A stretch of 64,000 nucleotides of DNA from Bacteroidota bacterium (lineage in GTDB: Bacteria > Bacteroidota > Ignavibacteria > UBA10030 > SZUA-254). The notes below the pieces were generated by a model. That model made no database searches and had not been told where the DNA came from. It worked only from the letters and a program-made list of their open reading frames with translations. Both the position numbers and the translations under genes were made by a program. The number at the start of each line of letters is the position of its first letter. Position 1 is the first letter of the stretch. This document shows positions 42,821 through 53,146 of the stretch, one piece after another. The stretch is from assembly GCA_020056225.1 (NCBI GenBank), contig JAGVIE010000015.1, positions 1-64,000 of the forward strand. The letters run 5' to 3'.

Positions 42821-45800
42821 TTATTTCAGAAGAAGCATCTTCCTCACCTCGGTAGTGATACCTGCGGTGAATCTATAAGTGTAAATCCCGCTTGGCAAAT
42901 TACCGGCGTTGAACTCAACCGACTTGTACCCTGCCATCTGCATTCCATCTACAAGTGTAGTCACTGCCTGACCGAGCAGATTATATATCCTCAGTGTTAC
43001 ATAATTGTCAGTTGGCAATTGATACTTAATAATTGTCGATGGGTTGAAAGGATTGGGGTAGTTTTGCTCGAGCACATAGGTTGTTGGAACTGCTGGAGGC
43101 AAATTAGCTATTTCACCACCCGGCGGAGATGGCGGTAATTCACCAGAAGGTACAATCTTTATTCTATTTGACATTGTAAGTGATCCTGCTGAACTCAAAA
43201 TAAGTGATCCATCCTGAGTGACTTTTACCCAATAGCCATTGCCCGGGACGAGAGTATCTTCATCGAAATAATTTCCATCGTAACCCCAGAACGATGATGT
43301 AATGATGCCACCGGAAATAGATGTAATAGAATCTGCCACAATAGGATTGCTTATGGTTCCGATCATGTTCCAGCCAAGTTTGACATCGATTGTATCTTCA
43401 GAAACTTCAAAGCCGGTCATACTGATATCCATAGCTGAATCATACTTTACCCAGTATCCGATTCCATTATCAAGCGTATCCTTCGAGACATAATTTGTTG
43501 TGTAGGTGAATGCATCAGAGACAGCGTCGGCATAAAGCGTAATTTTACGATAATCATTGACTAAGAGCGGTACCGACACCATATTCCATCCTACACTCAA
43601 GCTATAGCTCCGTGTAACCTCTCCAGTACCTGCGCCTGTATAGAACAGCCAGGGGGATCCTGCCGCTGAAGTACTACCGCTCGAGTTTTTCGCAATCGCT
43701 TTCCAATAGTACGTCCTATTCGTATCCAGACCGCTATATGTGTAGTTTGTATCTGTTTGATCCGAGCTTACTTTATTCACAGGTGGTGTTAAAGTATCTA
43801 AATACACATCGTATTTACCGGCGGGCGGTGATGAGTGCCATGACAACAAACCATTGCGCGGCTGATTGATGCTACCATTGCTCGGTGTAATAAGTGAAAA
43901 TGAACTCGGGATGTTGATTGTGTATTCATCCGCACCAATATCGGGTGCAGGTCCTCGCGGATTACCATCAAAATCATCAACAACACTCAGAATCGGGACA
44001 CCTCCATTATCGGCTGGTGAATAGAGTGCCGGATTGATATGAAGGTCTCCAACCGCGGGATTTTGATATTGTGGATTCGCATTGAAACTGTTAAAATCAC
44101 AGGAAAGCATTAATTGCCAGGTGGGTAGATTCTGATACCCCATAAGAAATTGAGTAAGTGAAGAACTGTTAACATTATTTAAAATGTTATAGTCTGATGC
44201 ACCGACTATTGGAATATACACATTCCCCAACGCAACATGGAATCCCGTCCCAGCAAACCGTGCATTATAAAAAATATTATTTTTAATGTCAATCTTGGAT
44301 TGACCCACGCGTAAATAACCATATGTGTTATTTGCACCATTAGCAGTTCCACCAATAAATACAGAATTATGATGTATGTCCAAAAACGTCATCATACTAT
44401 ACCATGTAGTATCGTATATTCCAATATAACGGCAGTTATTTGTAATTCCATCAGCAAGTGTAACCATGTTATTGACGACATATCCTGTATCGTTAGTGCC
44501 AGCCAGATATATTCCATAAACAGGATTCTTAGCATTCACGTCGATGGGTCCGACATTATGAATTTTATTCTTTTCTACGCAAAATTTTCGAATTCCAAAG
44601 ATACTTATGCCACGGAATTCGACAATGCTCGAAGATGGCTGTATAATATTGGCAATAATATTATTTTCAATATTCACAATACCCGGAGTAGGGAATTGAG
44701 AATGAGCAATAACTCCTCCGATCATAGCAGGACCACCGATATTAATACTATTAGCGAGCGATGAATCACCTATGATATTTCGTGTTACCGTTCCAATATT
44801 AACGCTACCCGTCGTAATAAAGATGCCTGTGAAATTTCCGCCAACGGGATGCAGGATGTTTGATATCTTATTACCCTGAATGCTTGAGGGCACTGTTGAA
44901 TCAACTGAAAGCTGAATCCCAATGAATGGTGACATGCCCAAATTCGTTAATGGACCTCCTCCGGCATTGGGCGCGCTTCCGCCAATATAATTTCCCGAAA
45001 TAATATGTCCACCCCCGGCATTAATCCGAATTCCTGTTAATGGAGTCAATTGTGGTACCACTTGATAAAATGAATTTCCTTGAATTATCCACCGATTACT
45101 ATTCAGTAATATTCCATAACCTGTCCAGTTATAAATATTATTGTTTATGATTACATTCGAATCATTGTGCGCTCCGATAGTCCAATCAGAATAAATTGCT
45201 ATCAGTGGCGCCCCAGCAAAATCTGATCTATCTCTAATATCACAATTCGAAACAGTGTTAAAGCTATTACCTTTTATGCCCGCATAACCACCAAAGTAAA
45301 CGGTACCTGTAAGTCCAGATGTATTTTGACCTTCGATTTGGAGATATTGCAGTGTGTTATATGTTGCATCGTTATCAAGTTGAATTGCTGCGCCGATACT
45401 GTCTTTCCGCATATTTCGGATAATCCAACCAATTGAAGTACCCGTACCTCCAGGTCTTCCATCAAGGGTCATACGGTCGATACCGTCTAACTTTATCAGC
45501 GGGTATGTTGTATACGGATGTGGAAATGGTTGACCAGCAGTAATAGTAGTAACACCGCTTGCCGGTCGAATTGTTACTGTCCAATTTCCACCTTGTGTCG
45601 TGTATTCATTAAAAACTATTGGAAATGTTTCTGTACCGCAACTATAACTATAGATTAATTCAAATATAGTATTTCCGGTAACAACTTTTTGACGTAACTC
45701 ATTAGCTACTGTTGTGAGATCGAGATACGTGCCTGTGATACCGACAGTGTACGTTCCTGATAGAGTCATAGTTGGAGAAACAAAGGAATCGATTGCCGCA

Positions 45801-47371
45801 CGAACATTCGGTAATGGTCCGATATTTTGTGTTGAAGGAAATCGTCCTGTCTTTTGAGCAGATCCAGTGTTCCTAAGTATTGTACGCATCGTTATAGGTG
45901 ATATCTCTTTCCCATAGACTGATTCGAAACGGCTCTCCACCAATGCTACGGCAACTGCCACAACGGGTGACGCGCTGGACGTACCACAAAAACAGCTGTC
46001 ATAATAATAGTCCCTTCCCTCCGCTGTGTACAACGCTGAGCAAAAAGGCAAAGTACCTGTGGTGGTAACCTTCTCTCCCCACCCTTGAAGACTGAGACGC
46101 GATCCATAATTCGAGAACGAAAGCCTTGATCGCACAGTGTCACTTCCAGATCGCGATGCTGGTGCTGCTCCTGCACCCACAATGATTGCGCCGGAATTAT
46201 TCTGAGGGAGAAATGGTGCGTGACCTGTATTATAAATTGAACTATCCAAGTTCCGGTAACCGTTTGCACCTGCTTCAACAACATGGAAACCATTTCCAAT
46301 GGCTGTAATGATAATATTATATAATGTGGAATTCCACTCAACAGGAACTAATCCTGTATCAACACCATTATTGAACGGTCCCCATTCTTGTTGCTCTAGC
46401 AAAAAAACATCACCGCGTGACAATTGAGTCATCGCATAAGTTAATGATACATCTAAAAACCAACCCGTATAAAAAGTGGGATCCGTCAACCATGTTGGTG
46501 CTACTTTAATTGTTGCACCATATGCGGCACCTTTTGTTCCCCAACCATTATTCTTACTCGCTAAAACACCAAGTACTGCTGTGCCGTGGTTTGTGTCTGC
46601 AGCAGTCAGTGCAACTTCATTATATCCGAATGGCATCAATTTGCCAACACTGGATGGTAAATCCTGGTGGTTCAGATTCCACGCATATTCAAAATCACAG
46701 ATCGTTACGTTCTGACCGCTATCATTTAAAGACCACGCATAGTTAGCATCAATTCCATTAGTCGCAGGATTGAGATATCCTTGATAACTTTGGTAATTTC
46801 CTGGTAGTGGTAAGGGCGGTGGTAAATGGCGCGGTGATGCAAGTTCAACTTCTTCCAACGTATTGAGTTGATCGATCCATTCTTCAGGATTAACTCCTTC
46901 GGGGACAGTCAGGATATAATAGTTGTTCAAATTTGCGATTGCACGGTTTAAATTGATTTCAGCATTTCTCCGTAGTCCGTCCATATCATATTCCATCCCG
47001 CCCGCCATCCGACTCCATTTTCCACCTGTTTGTGATATTGTTTCGAAAATACTGGTAGCTACTAACGTCTGCAAGCCTTTCCCGTTCCGTTCAGTTGGTA
47101 TACCAGCCGTATTGATATCAATCAGAAGATCATCAATAAATTTTACTTCAATATGCCGTGGATCGTCAACCGATTGAAGTATCGTATGATCCGGTTTTTG
47201 AGGAAGTACGCGCTGTTGAAATGTGTTCGGTTTAGATTGTTGCTCAAATTCAGAAATTGAGCCAGCAGTTTTCAACTCTTCATTTTGTTGCGCTATGGAG
47301 TTTCCAGTTAAACATATGATTGCACAAAACAAATAGATTGAAATTGCAAGGATGAATTTTTGATATTTCAT
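42821..47371 (-). CDS. T9SS-exported subtilase (S8) with parallel beta-helix
   Basis: 1516 residues. Signal peptide (to ~27), a pro-region, then a subtilisin-like domain with catalytic Asp226 (TICDFEY), His262 (TNHGTAVLGV) and Ser465 (GTSSASP), and oxyanion Asn370 (EAGAN). After ~610 comes a long right-handed beta-helix (many NNxIxNIxxP, SNCDIRDRS, IIINNNIYNW turns) to the phrase DIGADEY. A fibronectin-like domain follows (~1185-1290: NYTYSGLDTNRTYYWKAIAKNSSG), then a two-lobed GWNMVSVPL/GYWVK module and a T9SS type A tail. It should be an extracellular or surface-attached protease; the beta-helix may bind polysaccharide. Confidence 0.88.
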   Translation of the reverse strand: MKYQKFILAISIYLFCAIICLTGNSIAQQNEELKTAGSISEFEQQSKPNTFQQRVLPQKPDHTILQSVDDPRHIEVKFIDDLLIDINTAGIPTERNGKGLQTLVATSIFETISQTGGKWSRMAGGMEYDMDGLRRNAEINLNRAIANLNNYYILTVPEGVNPEEWIDQLNTLEEVELASPRHLPPPLPLPGNYQSYQGYLNPATNGIDANYAWSLNDSGQNVTICDFEYAWNLNHQDLPSSVGKLMPFGYNEVALTAADTNHGTAVLGVLASKNNGWGTKGAAYGATIKVAPTWLTDPTFYTGWFLDVSLTYAMTQLSRGDVFLLEQQEWGPFNNGVDTGLVPVEWNSTLYNIIITAIGNGFHVVEAGANGYRNLDSSIYNTGHAPFLPQNNSGAIIVGAGAAPASRSGSDTVRSRLSFSNYGSRLSLQGWGEKVTTTGTLPFCSALYTAEGRDYYYDSCFCGTSSASPVVAVAVALVESRFESVYGKEISPITMRTILRNTGSAQKTGRFPSTQNIGPLPNVRAAIDSFVSPTMTLSGTYTVGITGTYLDLTTVANELRQKVVTGNTIFELIYSYSCGTETFPIVFNEYTTQGGNWTVTIRPASGVTTITAGQPFPHPYTTYPLIKLDGIDRMTLDGRPGGTGTSIGWIIRNMRKDSIGAAIQLDNDATYNTLQYLQIEGQNTSGLTGTVYFGGYAGIKGNSFNTVSNCDIRDRSDFAGAPLIAIYSDWTIGAHNDSNVIINNNIYNWTGYGILLNSNRWIIQGNSFYQVVPQLTPLTGIRINAGGGHIISGNYIGGSAPNAGGGPLTNLGMSPFIGIQLSVDSTVPSSIQGNKISNILHPVGGNFTGIFITTGSVNIGTVTRNIIGDSSLANSINIGGPAMIGGVIAHSQFPTPGIVNIENNIIANIIQPSSSIVEFRGISIFGIRKFCVEKNKIHNVGPIDVNAKNPVYGIYLAGTNDTGYVVNNMVTLADGITNNCRYIGIYDTTWYSMMTFLDIHHNSVFIGGTANGANNTYGYLRVGQSKIDIKNNIFYNARFAGTGFHVALGNVYIPIVGASDYNILNNVNSSSLTQFLMGYQNLPTWQLMLSCDFNSFNANPQYQNPAVGDLHINPALYSPADNGGVPILSVVDDFDGNPRGPAPDIGADEYTINIPSSFSLITPSNGSINQPRNGLLSWHSSPPAGKYDVYLDTLTPPVNKVSSDQTDTNYTYSGLDTNRTYYWKAIAKNSSGSTSAAGSPWLFYTGAGTGEVTRSYSLSVGWNMVSVPLLVNDYRKITLYADAVSDAFTYTTNYVSKDTLDNGIGYWVKYDSAMDISMTGFEVSEDTIDVKLGWNMIGTISNPIVADSITSISGGIITSSFWGYDGNYFDEDTLVPGNGYWVKVTQDGSLILSSAGSLTMSNRIKIVPSGELPPSPPGGEIANLPPAVPTTYVLEQNYPNPFNPSTIIKYQLPTDNYVTLRIYNLLGQAVTTLVDGMQMAGYKSVEFNAGNLPSGIYTYRFTAGITTEVRKMLLLK

Positions 47372-47431
47372 ACGATCCTCGATATTATTAGTAATTTTAT
47401 GATACTTATTTTATTTTTTATCTATATAAAA

Positions 47432-47458
47432 AAGGACAACACTCATTAGACTGTCCTT
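47432..47458 (-). terminator. Terminator of the 246-residue T9SS protein gene
   Basis: AAGGACA pairs with TGTCCTT over a 13-nt loop. On the minus strand the stem is followed by TTTTTT. It starts ~11 nt after the gene stop. Confidence 0.8.
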
Positions 47459-47468
47459 CCAACATAAC

Positions 47469-48209
47469 CTACTTTACGAGCAGCATTTTCCGAACCTGTG
47501 AAAACTCACCCGCCATCAGTTTGTAGATGTAAACACCACTTGAGAGATTCACAATTTGTTTTCTTGTAGCATTGATACCATCAATTGAGAACTCAATAGA
47601 CTTAAAACCTGCATCCTGCATCTCATCAACTAAGGTTGCGATTTCTTGACCAAGAATGTTGTATATCTTCAACGTAACCCAACAATTAACCGGCAATGAA
47701 TAACGGATAATAGTAACAGGGTTGAATGGATTCGGATAGTTTTGACTGAGTGTTGTGCGAATCGGGAGACGTTCAGGTTCTTTTACAGCATCAATAGGAG
47801 GATAATAACATGCGCTTTGGTAAGCAGTCGATTTTATCACAGCCGTAATTTCCCCATTGTATGTAAATGATGTAGTACCGATGAAGTAGAGTGATTCCGG
47901 TGTAAAAAATGTGAATTGTCTGTACACAAAAACATGATAAGTCCCCGGCTGCAGACCTGTGAGGGAGACGGAGAAATCGAACGTGCACGTACAGAGGCAG
48001 TACACTGTTGCCGTATCGTGTTCAAGCACGATGATGGAATCATTCGAAATATTCGTGCTTGTTACCACTCTGATACAGCAGTTCTCCTCAACCCCAACGT
48101 TCCATACTTTTACGGTGTCGTTGATTATCTGCACATAGACTGAGTCCTTTCCTGCATATGCAAATATGCTGCAGTGTATAATTATAAAAAGACAAAATAG
48201 TTTCTTCAT
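47469..48209 (-). CDS. Small T9SS-exported protein
   Basis: 246 residues from the ATG at 48209, which has GGAG 6 nt upstream; an ATG 4 codons earlier is possible. Signal peptide MKKLFCLFIIIHCSIFAYA. A single all-beta domain of ~130 residues (immunoglobulin-like: VRVVTSTNISNDSIIVLEHD, TGLQPGTYHVFVYRQF) is cysteine-rich, with an adjacent CCxxCxC-like set (VEENCCIRV, YCLCTCTF). The end is a T9SS tail, QNYPNPFNPVTIIRYSLP...VRKMLLVK. No enzyme motif is seen; probably surface-exposed. The terminators around it suggest single-gene transcription. Confidence 0.75.
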   Translation of the reverse strand: MKKLFCLFIIIHCSIFAYAGKDSVYVQIINDTVKVWNVGVEENCCIRVVTSTNISNDSIIVLEHDTATVYCLCTCTFDFSVSLTGLQPGTYHVFVYRQFTFFTPESLYFIGTTSFTYNGEITAVIKSTAYQSACYYPPIDAVKEPERLPIRTTLSQNYPNPFNPVTIIRYSLPVNCWVTLKIYNILGQEIATLVDEMQDAGFKSIEFSIDGINATRKQIVNLSSGVYIYKLMAGEFSQVRKMLLVK

Positions 48210-48248
48210 GTTAATCTCCATTGAAAAAACAATTGACTATTTTCAGAT

Positions 48249-48277
48249 AGGCAGCCGTCATACAGAGACGGCTGCCT
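48249..48277 (-). terminator. Hairpin behind the second subtilase-like gene
   Basis: A perfect 11-bp stem, AGGCAGCCGTC (48249-48259) with GACGGCTGCCT (48267-48277), loop ATACAGA. It lies 10 nt after the gene stop; the tail is weakly T-rich. Confidence 0.75.
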
Positions 48278-48287
48278 GTATTTTACA

Positions 48288-51200
48288 TTATTTTAAAACT
48301 ATCATCTTTTTTATGCTCGTAAATGTACCGGCATTAAGACGATACACATAGATACCGTTCGACATTGTACTCGCATCCCACTCCACCGACTTGTATCCTG
48401 CCTCCTGCATTCCATCAACAAGTGATGCTACTTCTTGCCCAAGAATGTTGAATATTTTTAAAGTAACCCAACCATTAACAGGTAACTGATAACGGATAAC
48501 TGTTGACGGATTGAACGGGTTGGGATAATTCTGCTCCATAGAAAATTGCTCTGGTAATTCAACGGATGAAATAGGCAATAACCGAAGTATGATTTCGAAT
48601 TTCGGATTTCGGATTTCGAATCTACTCACATCACTAAGTTTTATTTCCTTTCCATCGATTATCAATGAGGGAACACATCCTGCTCTCTTCTCTGATTTCC
48701 ATTCGATTGTTATTGGAAGGGATGAAGTTGAAATCAGAATCGGAATCTCACGAATGCTGCTTCCGTAATATTCCACATAACGCCCTGAAGCAAAACGAGC
48801 ATCGAATCCATCAGAAGGCGGCACTGGTGGTAACTCTGAATGTTTGATTAAAGAGTTAACCTTACCGAGCATTCCGAAGTAAAGAATCCTCTCCCGACCA
48901 TTCGCATCTGTTATTTTCAGATGGTCGATCTGATCAAGAAGTTCACTTGTTTTGTTTGCCGATACGGTACGAGATAATAAGGTTGACTTCTTTAAAATTA
49001 ACTGACCGGCTTTATTAGTTTTGATCCAATAGCCTGAACCGGGTAATAATGTGTCTGCTTCCTTATATGTCCCATCATAACCGAAATAGCTTGAAAGCAC
49101 CATATCGCTCGGATTTTTTCCGATCTCGCCGATATCGATTGGTACCGACAGTGAACCGATCATATTCCAGCCCAATGCAATATCGATGGTATCATCGAGG
49201 AATTGCGAACCGCGGAATTCTACATCCTGGGAGCCGTTAAACTTTACCCAATATCCGACACAGTTATTGAGCGTATCTCGGGTTTCATACGATGTCGTAT
49301 ATGTAAAAGCTTCTGATACTGCAGTGGGAAATAGTGCTGTCTTCCAGAGGGAATCTGTTACCACCGGCACCGATACCATATTCCAACCATCTAACATTGA
49401 GATATTCATTCTACTAAAGACAACTCTCACTGTGGCAAATGATGTATCCTTAAATGTCTGATCTGAAACCGATTTAGCAATCAACCAAATAGTATCTATC
49501 GTTCCGACCGTCATATCTAATGGAATAGAAACCCGGATATCAACATTCTTTTCCTCATTAGCCGTAAGTGAAAACGCTGAATCAGCTGGCGATAATATCC
49601 AACCACGACTATCGGAAACATGGAAGGAAAGCGTATCCCAACCGTTGCTTGTATTTTTAATCGTGAATGTAACCGGTACGGTTGTATTTACACCTCCGCT
49701 ATCGTTTGCAACTGTTGCAACGTCTACACCTTTTGTAAGGTAACCGAGGAAGAAAGGAGATAGATATGCATTGGGATAAATAGCAGATATTATCCAGGTA
49801 TTACCGATACGTTTTGCTGTACTGTTTTGAGATAATGTGTGGTAATATGATCCATTCCAATGAATAACTCTTATCTCACTTGTATCCAATTCCGAAGCAA
49901 CTCGCTCCGATTCATCGAACATTGCATTAATGTACGCCGTGTATTGTCCTTGTGTACATCCGGTCTGAGCGAAACTGTACCATCGCTTGACTGATGGACA
50001 TCCCAATTCGACAAGTCCTGCACTGCTATATGGACTTCCGGCAGGCACTGTTACCTGGCAATGGCCAAATGGAAATGGGTTCAATGGATCATTGATACCT
50101 AATATGCTAATTGCATATCCATCCGAAGTTGTGAAGAACATTGGTGGAGTGACCAGACCTTGTCTCAGGGTGTATGGACCATGGACAGAGATAGCAGTAT
50201 CCACCTCGTAAAATGCTTGCCCAACATCAGCACGACCATATCCGTATGTGTTATCAAATCCAGATGTACCAAGATCGATAGCAGTACGCTCGAATTTCGA
50301 ATGAACATCGGTAGGCGTCATCAATTTATTCCATGATAATAACAGTGCTGCCATGCCTGCAACATGCGGCGCAGAGGCTGATGTTCCAAAGAACGGTGAT
50401 CCAAATCCGCCGACTCCGGTTACTTGTACACCGTCAACTGCAACTACGTCGGGTTTCGGCCTGCTAACAAAGGCGGGCCAATAAACATCGTAATTACCGA
50501 GTGAGCTGAATGATTCGATTGCTATTATATTATTTTGAGGTACGGCGCCAACGGCAATTACTTCTGGAACGCCCGGTTGCCCCCAAATACTATTTTGTGG
50601 TGTCCAGTATTCCACGATACTGCATCCGCTGATATACAACCCTAAAAGCTTCGGTGGTGGTTTTGGTATTGTATCACGATGATTAATTACCACATTAAAC
50701 ACCGTTGGAGTGCCTTCATAATTAGTTAGAGAAACTTTTTCCCACGGATTTTGTAATCCTGTCTGTGAACCGGCACCGTTCATTCCGGTTAAATTAAATG
50801 TAAGTGTTGCATCATAAAGATATAGATCGTAATCATCTTTTGAGCCACCCCACGGATCTGGTGAGATAAGTGAAGGATCTGCCCATTCTAAAACTACAGT
50901 AATTGTTTTACCAGGAGGAACAACAACCGCCAGCCCCGCATCGAATTGACCTGGTATCGGATCAAAATTATGGAGATCATCCCAGTTTGGTGGAGGATAT
51001 CCCGCGGGTATGGGTCCGTTTGGTAATGGTTTATTTTCTTTAACATTCGACGGCAGATTAATATCATTGTATATAGCTTGATAGTGCGAGCGGCTTATTG
51101 GATTCAGTGGAGTACCCGGACCACCTGCCCAATTCCCTGCTGAACTAATATAAACAACACCCATACTATCTGCCCATTTTGCGGCTCGAGCAACTGTTCC

Positions 51201-52058
51201 CAATGTTGCCGGTGTTCCATCCTCAAACATCGGCTGATTGTACCACGTTAAATCATCAACGATAATTTTACATCCTTTTTCTAGTACTAACCGTTGAATA
51301 GCATCTACATGTGCTGCACTACCGGCAGCATCATTTAATGCACCATAGAAATACAAATTAGCATTCGGTGCAAGATCATAGATTATCTCCATCATGGCGG
51401 TACCCTCGTCTCCCAGTCCCATTTTGTTCCCAGCCGGTGGAAGAAAAGTGAAGTTAGCAACTCCAAATGCTGGAGGTAAATCACCTGAAGCTACTGACTG
51501 TCCAAAGCTTACACAGCCATCCGAGATAACACCAACGTTCACACTGTCACCCATTATCAAAAGGTCTGTGCGGATATTTATCGCATGATGAATGCTGTCG
51601 CCTTCGGTCGTTACTGAACCGATATTAAGCATACCCCCCGTGATTTCATTCACCAATCTCACTTCATATAACTTTGCAGCATCTTCTACCTTATCGATCG
51701 GCATATACACCGAGATAAGCCTCGCATCATTAAGTGAAATAAGAATATTTCCACCTAACCCATCTAGCTGATTTGTGAGAGCCGGGGAAACATTGTACAC
51801 ATCGAGTAGTAAACCGATTCTACCTTGCTCATCAAAACGAATAAGAGGGCTGTTGAATCGCTGAGGCAAGTTCATTAGATGTGCATTTTTTGAATTGACC
51901 CCTTCATTCTGTAATACATTTATTGTCGCAGTAATTACAGGTGATATTTTATCCAGATATGAAGAAGTGTGTTGCTGAATTTGCCCCTGTAAAGCTAAAG
52001 TGCTAATCAATAATATGAGGGTGACCCAGCAACCAAGAAATAATTTATTATTACGCAT
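48288..52058 (-). CDS. T9SS-exported S8/S53-clan peptidase-like protein with atypical catalytic set
   Basis: 1256 residues. Signal peptide to ~26. The peptidase domain has Asp180 (VISDGC) and Ser560 (FGTSASAPHVAG), with SSAGN (Asn309) as oxyanion residue. Where subtilases have the catalytic HGT, this one has DEGT (217-220), followed by MEIIYDLAP with a Glu224-x3-Asp228 pair like the E-x3-D of sedolisins. A C-terminal-domain-like insert lies at ~360-480. Then come beta domains (including SFTIxN...DTLSFHVSD, ~835-905), a two-lobed GWNMVSVPV/GYWxK module and a T9SS tail. Likely secreted and surface-bound. Activity is plausible but the mechanism is uncertain. Confidence 0.8.
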   Translation of the reverse strand: MRNNKLFLGCWVTLILLISTLALQGQIQQHTSSYLDKISPVITATINVLQNEGVNSKNAHLMNLPQRFNSPLIRFDEQGRIGLLLDVYNVSPALTNQLDGLGGNILISLNDARLISVYMPIDKVEDAAKLYEVRLVNEITGGMLNIGSVTTEGDSIHHAINIRTDLLIMGDSVNVGVISDGCVSFGQSVASGDLPPAFGVANFTFLPPAGNKMGLGDEGTAMMEIIYDLAPNANLYFYGALNDAAGSAAHVDAIQRLVLEKGCKIIVDDLTWYNQPMFEDGTPATLGTVARAAKWADSMGVVYISSAGNWAGGPGTPLNPISRSHYQAIYNDINLPSNVKENKPLPNGPIPAGYPPPNWDDLHNFDPIPGQFDAGLAVVVPPGKTITVVLEWADPSLISPDPWGGSKDDYDLYLYDATLTFNLTGMNGAGSQTGLQNPWEKVSLTNYEGTPTVFNVVINHRDTIPKPPPKLLGLYISGCSIVEYWTPQNSIWGQPGVPEVIAVGAVPQNNIIAIESFSSLGNYDVYWPAFVSRPKPDVVAVDGVQVTGVGGFGSPFFGTSASAPHVAGMAALLLSWNKLMTPTDVHSKFERTAIDLGTSGFDNTYGYGRADVGQAFYEVDTAISVHGPYTLRQGLVTPPMFFTTSDGYAISILGINDPLNPFPFGHCQVTVPAGSPYSSAGLVELGCPSVKRWYSFAQTGCTQGQYTAYINAMFDESERVASELDTSEIRVIHWNGSYYHTLSQNSTAKRIGNTWIISAIYPNAYLSPFFLGYLTKGVDVATVANDSGGVNTTVPVTFTIKNTSNGWDTLSFHVSDSRGWILSPADSAFSLTANEEKNVDIRVSIPLDMTVGTIDTIWLIAKSVSDQTFKDTSFATVRVVFSRMNISMLDGWNMVSVPVVTDSLWKTALFPTAVSEAFTYTTSYETRDTLNNCVGYWVKFNGSQDVEFRGSQFLDDTIDIALGWNMIGSLSVPIDIGEIGKNPSDMVLSSYFGYDGTYKEADTLLPGSGYWIKTNKAGQLILKKSTLLSRTVSANKTSELLDQIDHLKITDANGRERILYFGMLGKVNSLIKHSELPPVPPSDGFDARFASGRYVEYYGSSIREIPILISTSSLPITIEWKSEKRAGCVPSLIIDGKEIKLSDVSRFEIRNPKFEIILRLLPISSVELPEQFSMEQNYPNPFNPSTVIRYQLPVNGWVTLKIFNILGQEVASLVDGMQEAGYKSVEWDASTMSNGIYVYRLNAGTFTSIKKMIVLK

Positions 52059-52556
52059 TGATACACGCTCCTTTCCAGGAATGTTGTTACAACAGATAAC
52101 ATTATATTATATTTTGATTACAACCCATACGTCTTTTGAGTAGTTTACGTTATTAAGATACTCACGTATGAATCAAGAACTATTGGAATGACGCTTTATC
52201 GTGGTCGACTGCTGTGGGATAAGTAAATCGGCAACTTGCTTAATCGTATGATCATGGAAAATCGGGCTGGAGTTGTTAGAAGAAATTTTGGACTGGTCCG
52301 ACCATTTCCATTATTGATTCCCGTGAATCATGAACCTCATAAGGCAAACCACCTTATTCACAATTCCAACTCTGCATAGCGTAACTATGCTAATAATAAC
52401 CCATTATTCTTGAAAAGTCAAGAAAAATAGTAAATAAGAAATGATACCAAATAGTATACTTAAGAAAGCTGGGACTAATACCTGTAACTCTTTACGAGAT
52501 AACAGTATAGGAATGATGCATAGATATAGATCGGAGTATTGTTGAGATCTGTTATA
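52059..52556. other. Intergenic stretch without a gene
   Basis: No open frame worth reporting on either strand. Two small palindromes are visible: GCATA-gcgtaac-TATGC near 52374-52390 and TCTTGA-aaag-TCAAGA near 52411-52426. The promoter of the protease gene at 52058 should lie at the left end. Otherwise nothing seen. Confidence 0.6.
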
Positions 52557-53042
52557 TCAAGCCTCTTTCAATTTTTTCCAGGTTATTTTCATATCTTCGG
52601 AAATAACCTTCGTATCGGATAGGACTGGAATAAAATTAGTATCACCGCTCCATCGCGGCACGATATGAAAATGAATATGCTGATCGATTCCAGCCCCAGC
52701 TGCCCTACCGATGTTCGAGCCTATATTAAATCCTTCAGGATGTGAAACCGATTGAAGTTTGTTGATCATTGTTCTGATTAATCCCATTATTTCAATCATT
52801 TCATCATCGCTCAGATCCATAAATGATGGAACATGCCGGTAAGGAACAACCATCAGATGTCCGCTGTTGTATGGATAAAGATTCATCAGGACAAAACATA
52901 ATTTACCACGGGCAACAATCAGTCGTTCTTCATCATTCCGGTCCTGGTATGCCGTACAGAGAATGCATTCTTCTATTCCGTCTTTCGATTTGGAAAACGA
53001 CTCAATGTACTTCGACCTCCAGGGTGAAAATAATCTCTCCAT
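52557..53042 (-). CDS. HIT-family nucleotide hydrolase
   Basis: 161 residues. The histidine-triad motif HIHFHIVPR is intact. The start MERLFSPWRSKYIESF and an early CILCTAYQDR are those of the HIT subgroup related to Ap4A phosphorylase/hydrolase, whose cysteines often bind zinc. It cleaves dinucleoside polyphosphates or nucleotide-phosphoramidates; the substrate is not determined. It is separated from the EF-G-like gene upstream by a terminator. Confidence 0.9.
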   Translation of the reverse strand: MERLFSPWRSKYIESFSKSKDGIEECILCTAYQDRNDEERLIVARGKLCFVLMNLYPYNSGHLMVVPYRHVPSFMDLSDDEMIEIMGLIRTMINKLQSVSHPEGFNIGSNIGRAAGAGIDQHIHFHIVPRWSGDTNFIPVLSDTKVISEDMKITWKKLKEA

Positions 53043-53092
53043 GGTTCCACCGATATTAGTTATTAAATTTTCTGTTGATTAAAATAAAACGA

Positions 53093-53117
53093 AGCGATCG
53101 GCTGTTACCTGATCGCT
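53093..53117 (-). terminator. Terminator of the EF-G-like gene
   Basis: AGCGATC (53093-53099) pairs with GATCGCT (53111-53117). On the minus strand TCGTTTTATTTTAATC follows. It lies ~30 nt after the EF-G-like stop and before the HIT gene. Confidence 0.7.
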
Positions 53118-53146
53118 CCGCATTTTATCATATTCAGATAATTATA

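Noticed and set aside
36777-52058. Biosynthetic gene cluster or secretion operon
   Set aside because: The five genes are separate secreted proteins, most with a hairpin terminator of their own, and no T9SS machinery genes are here.
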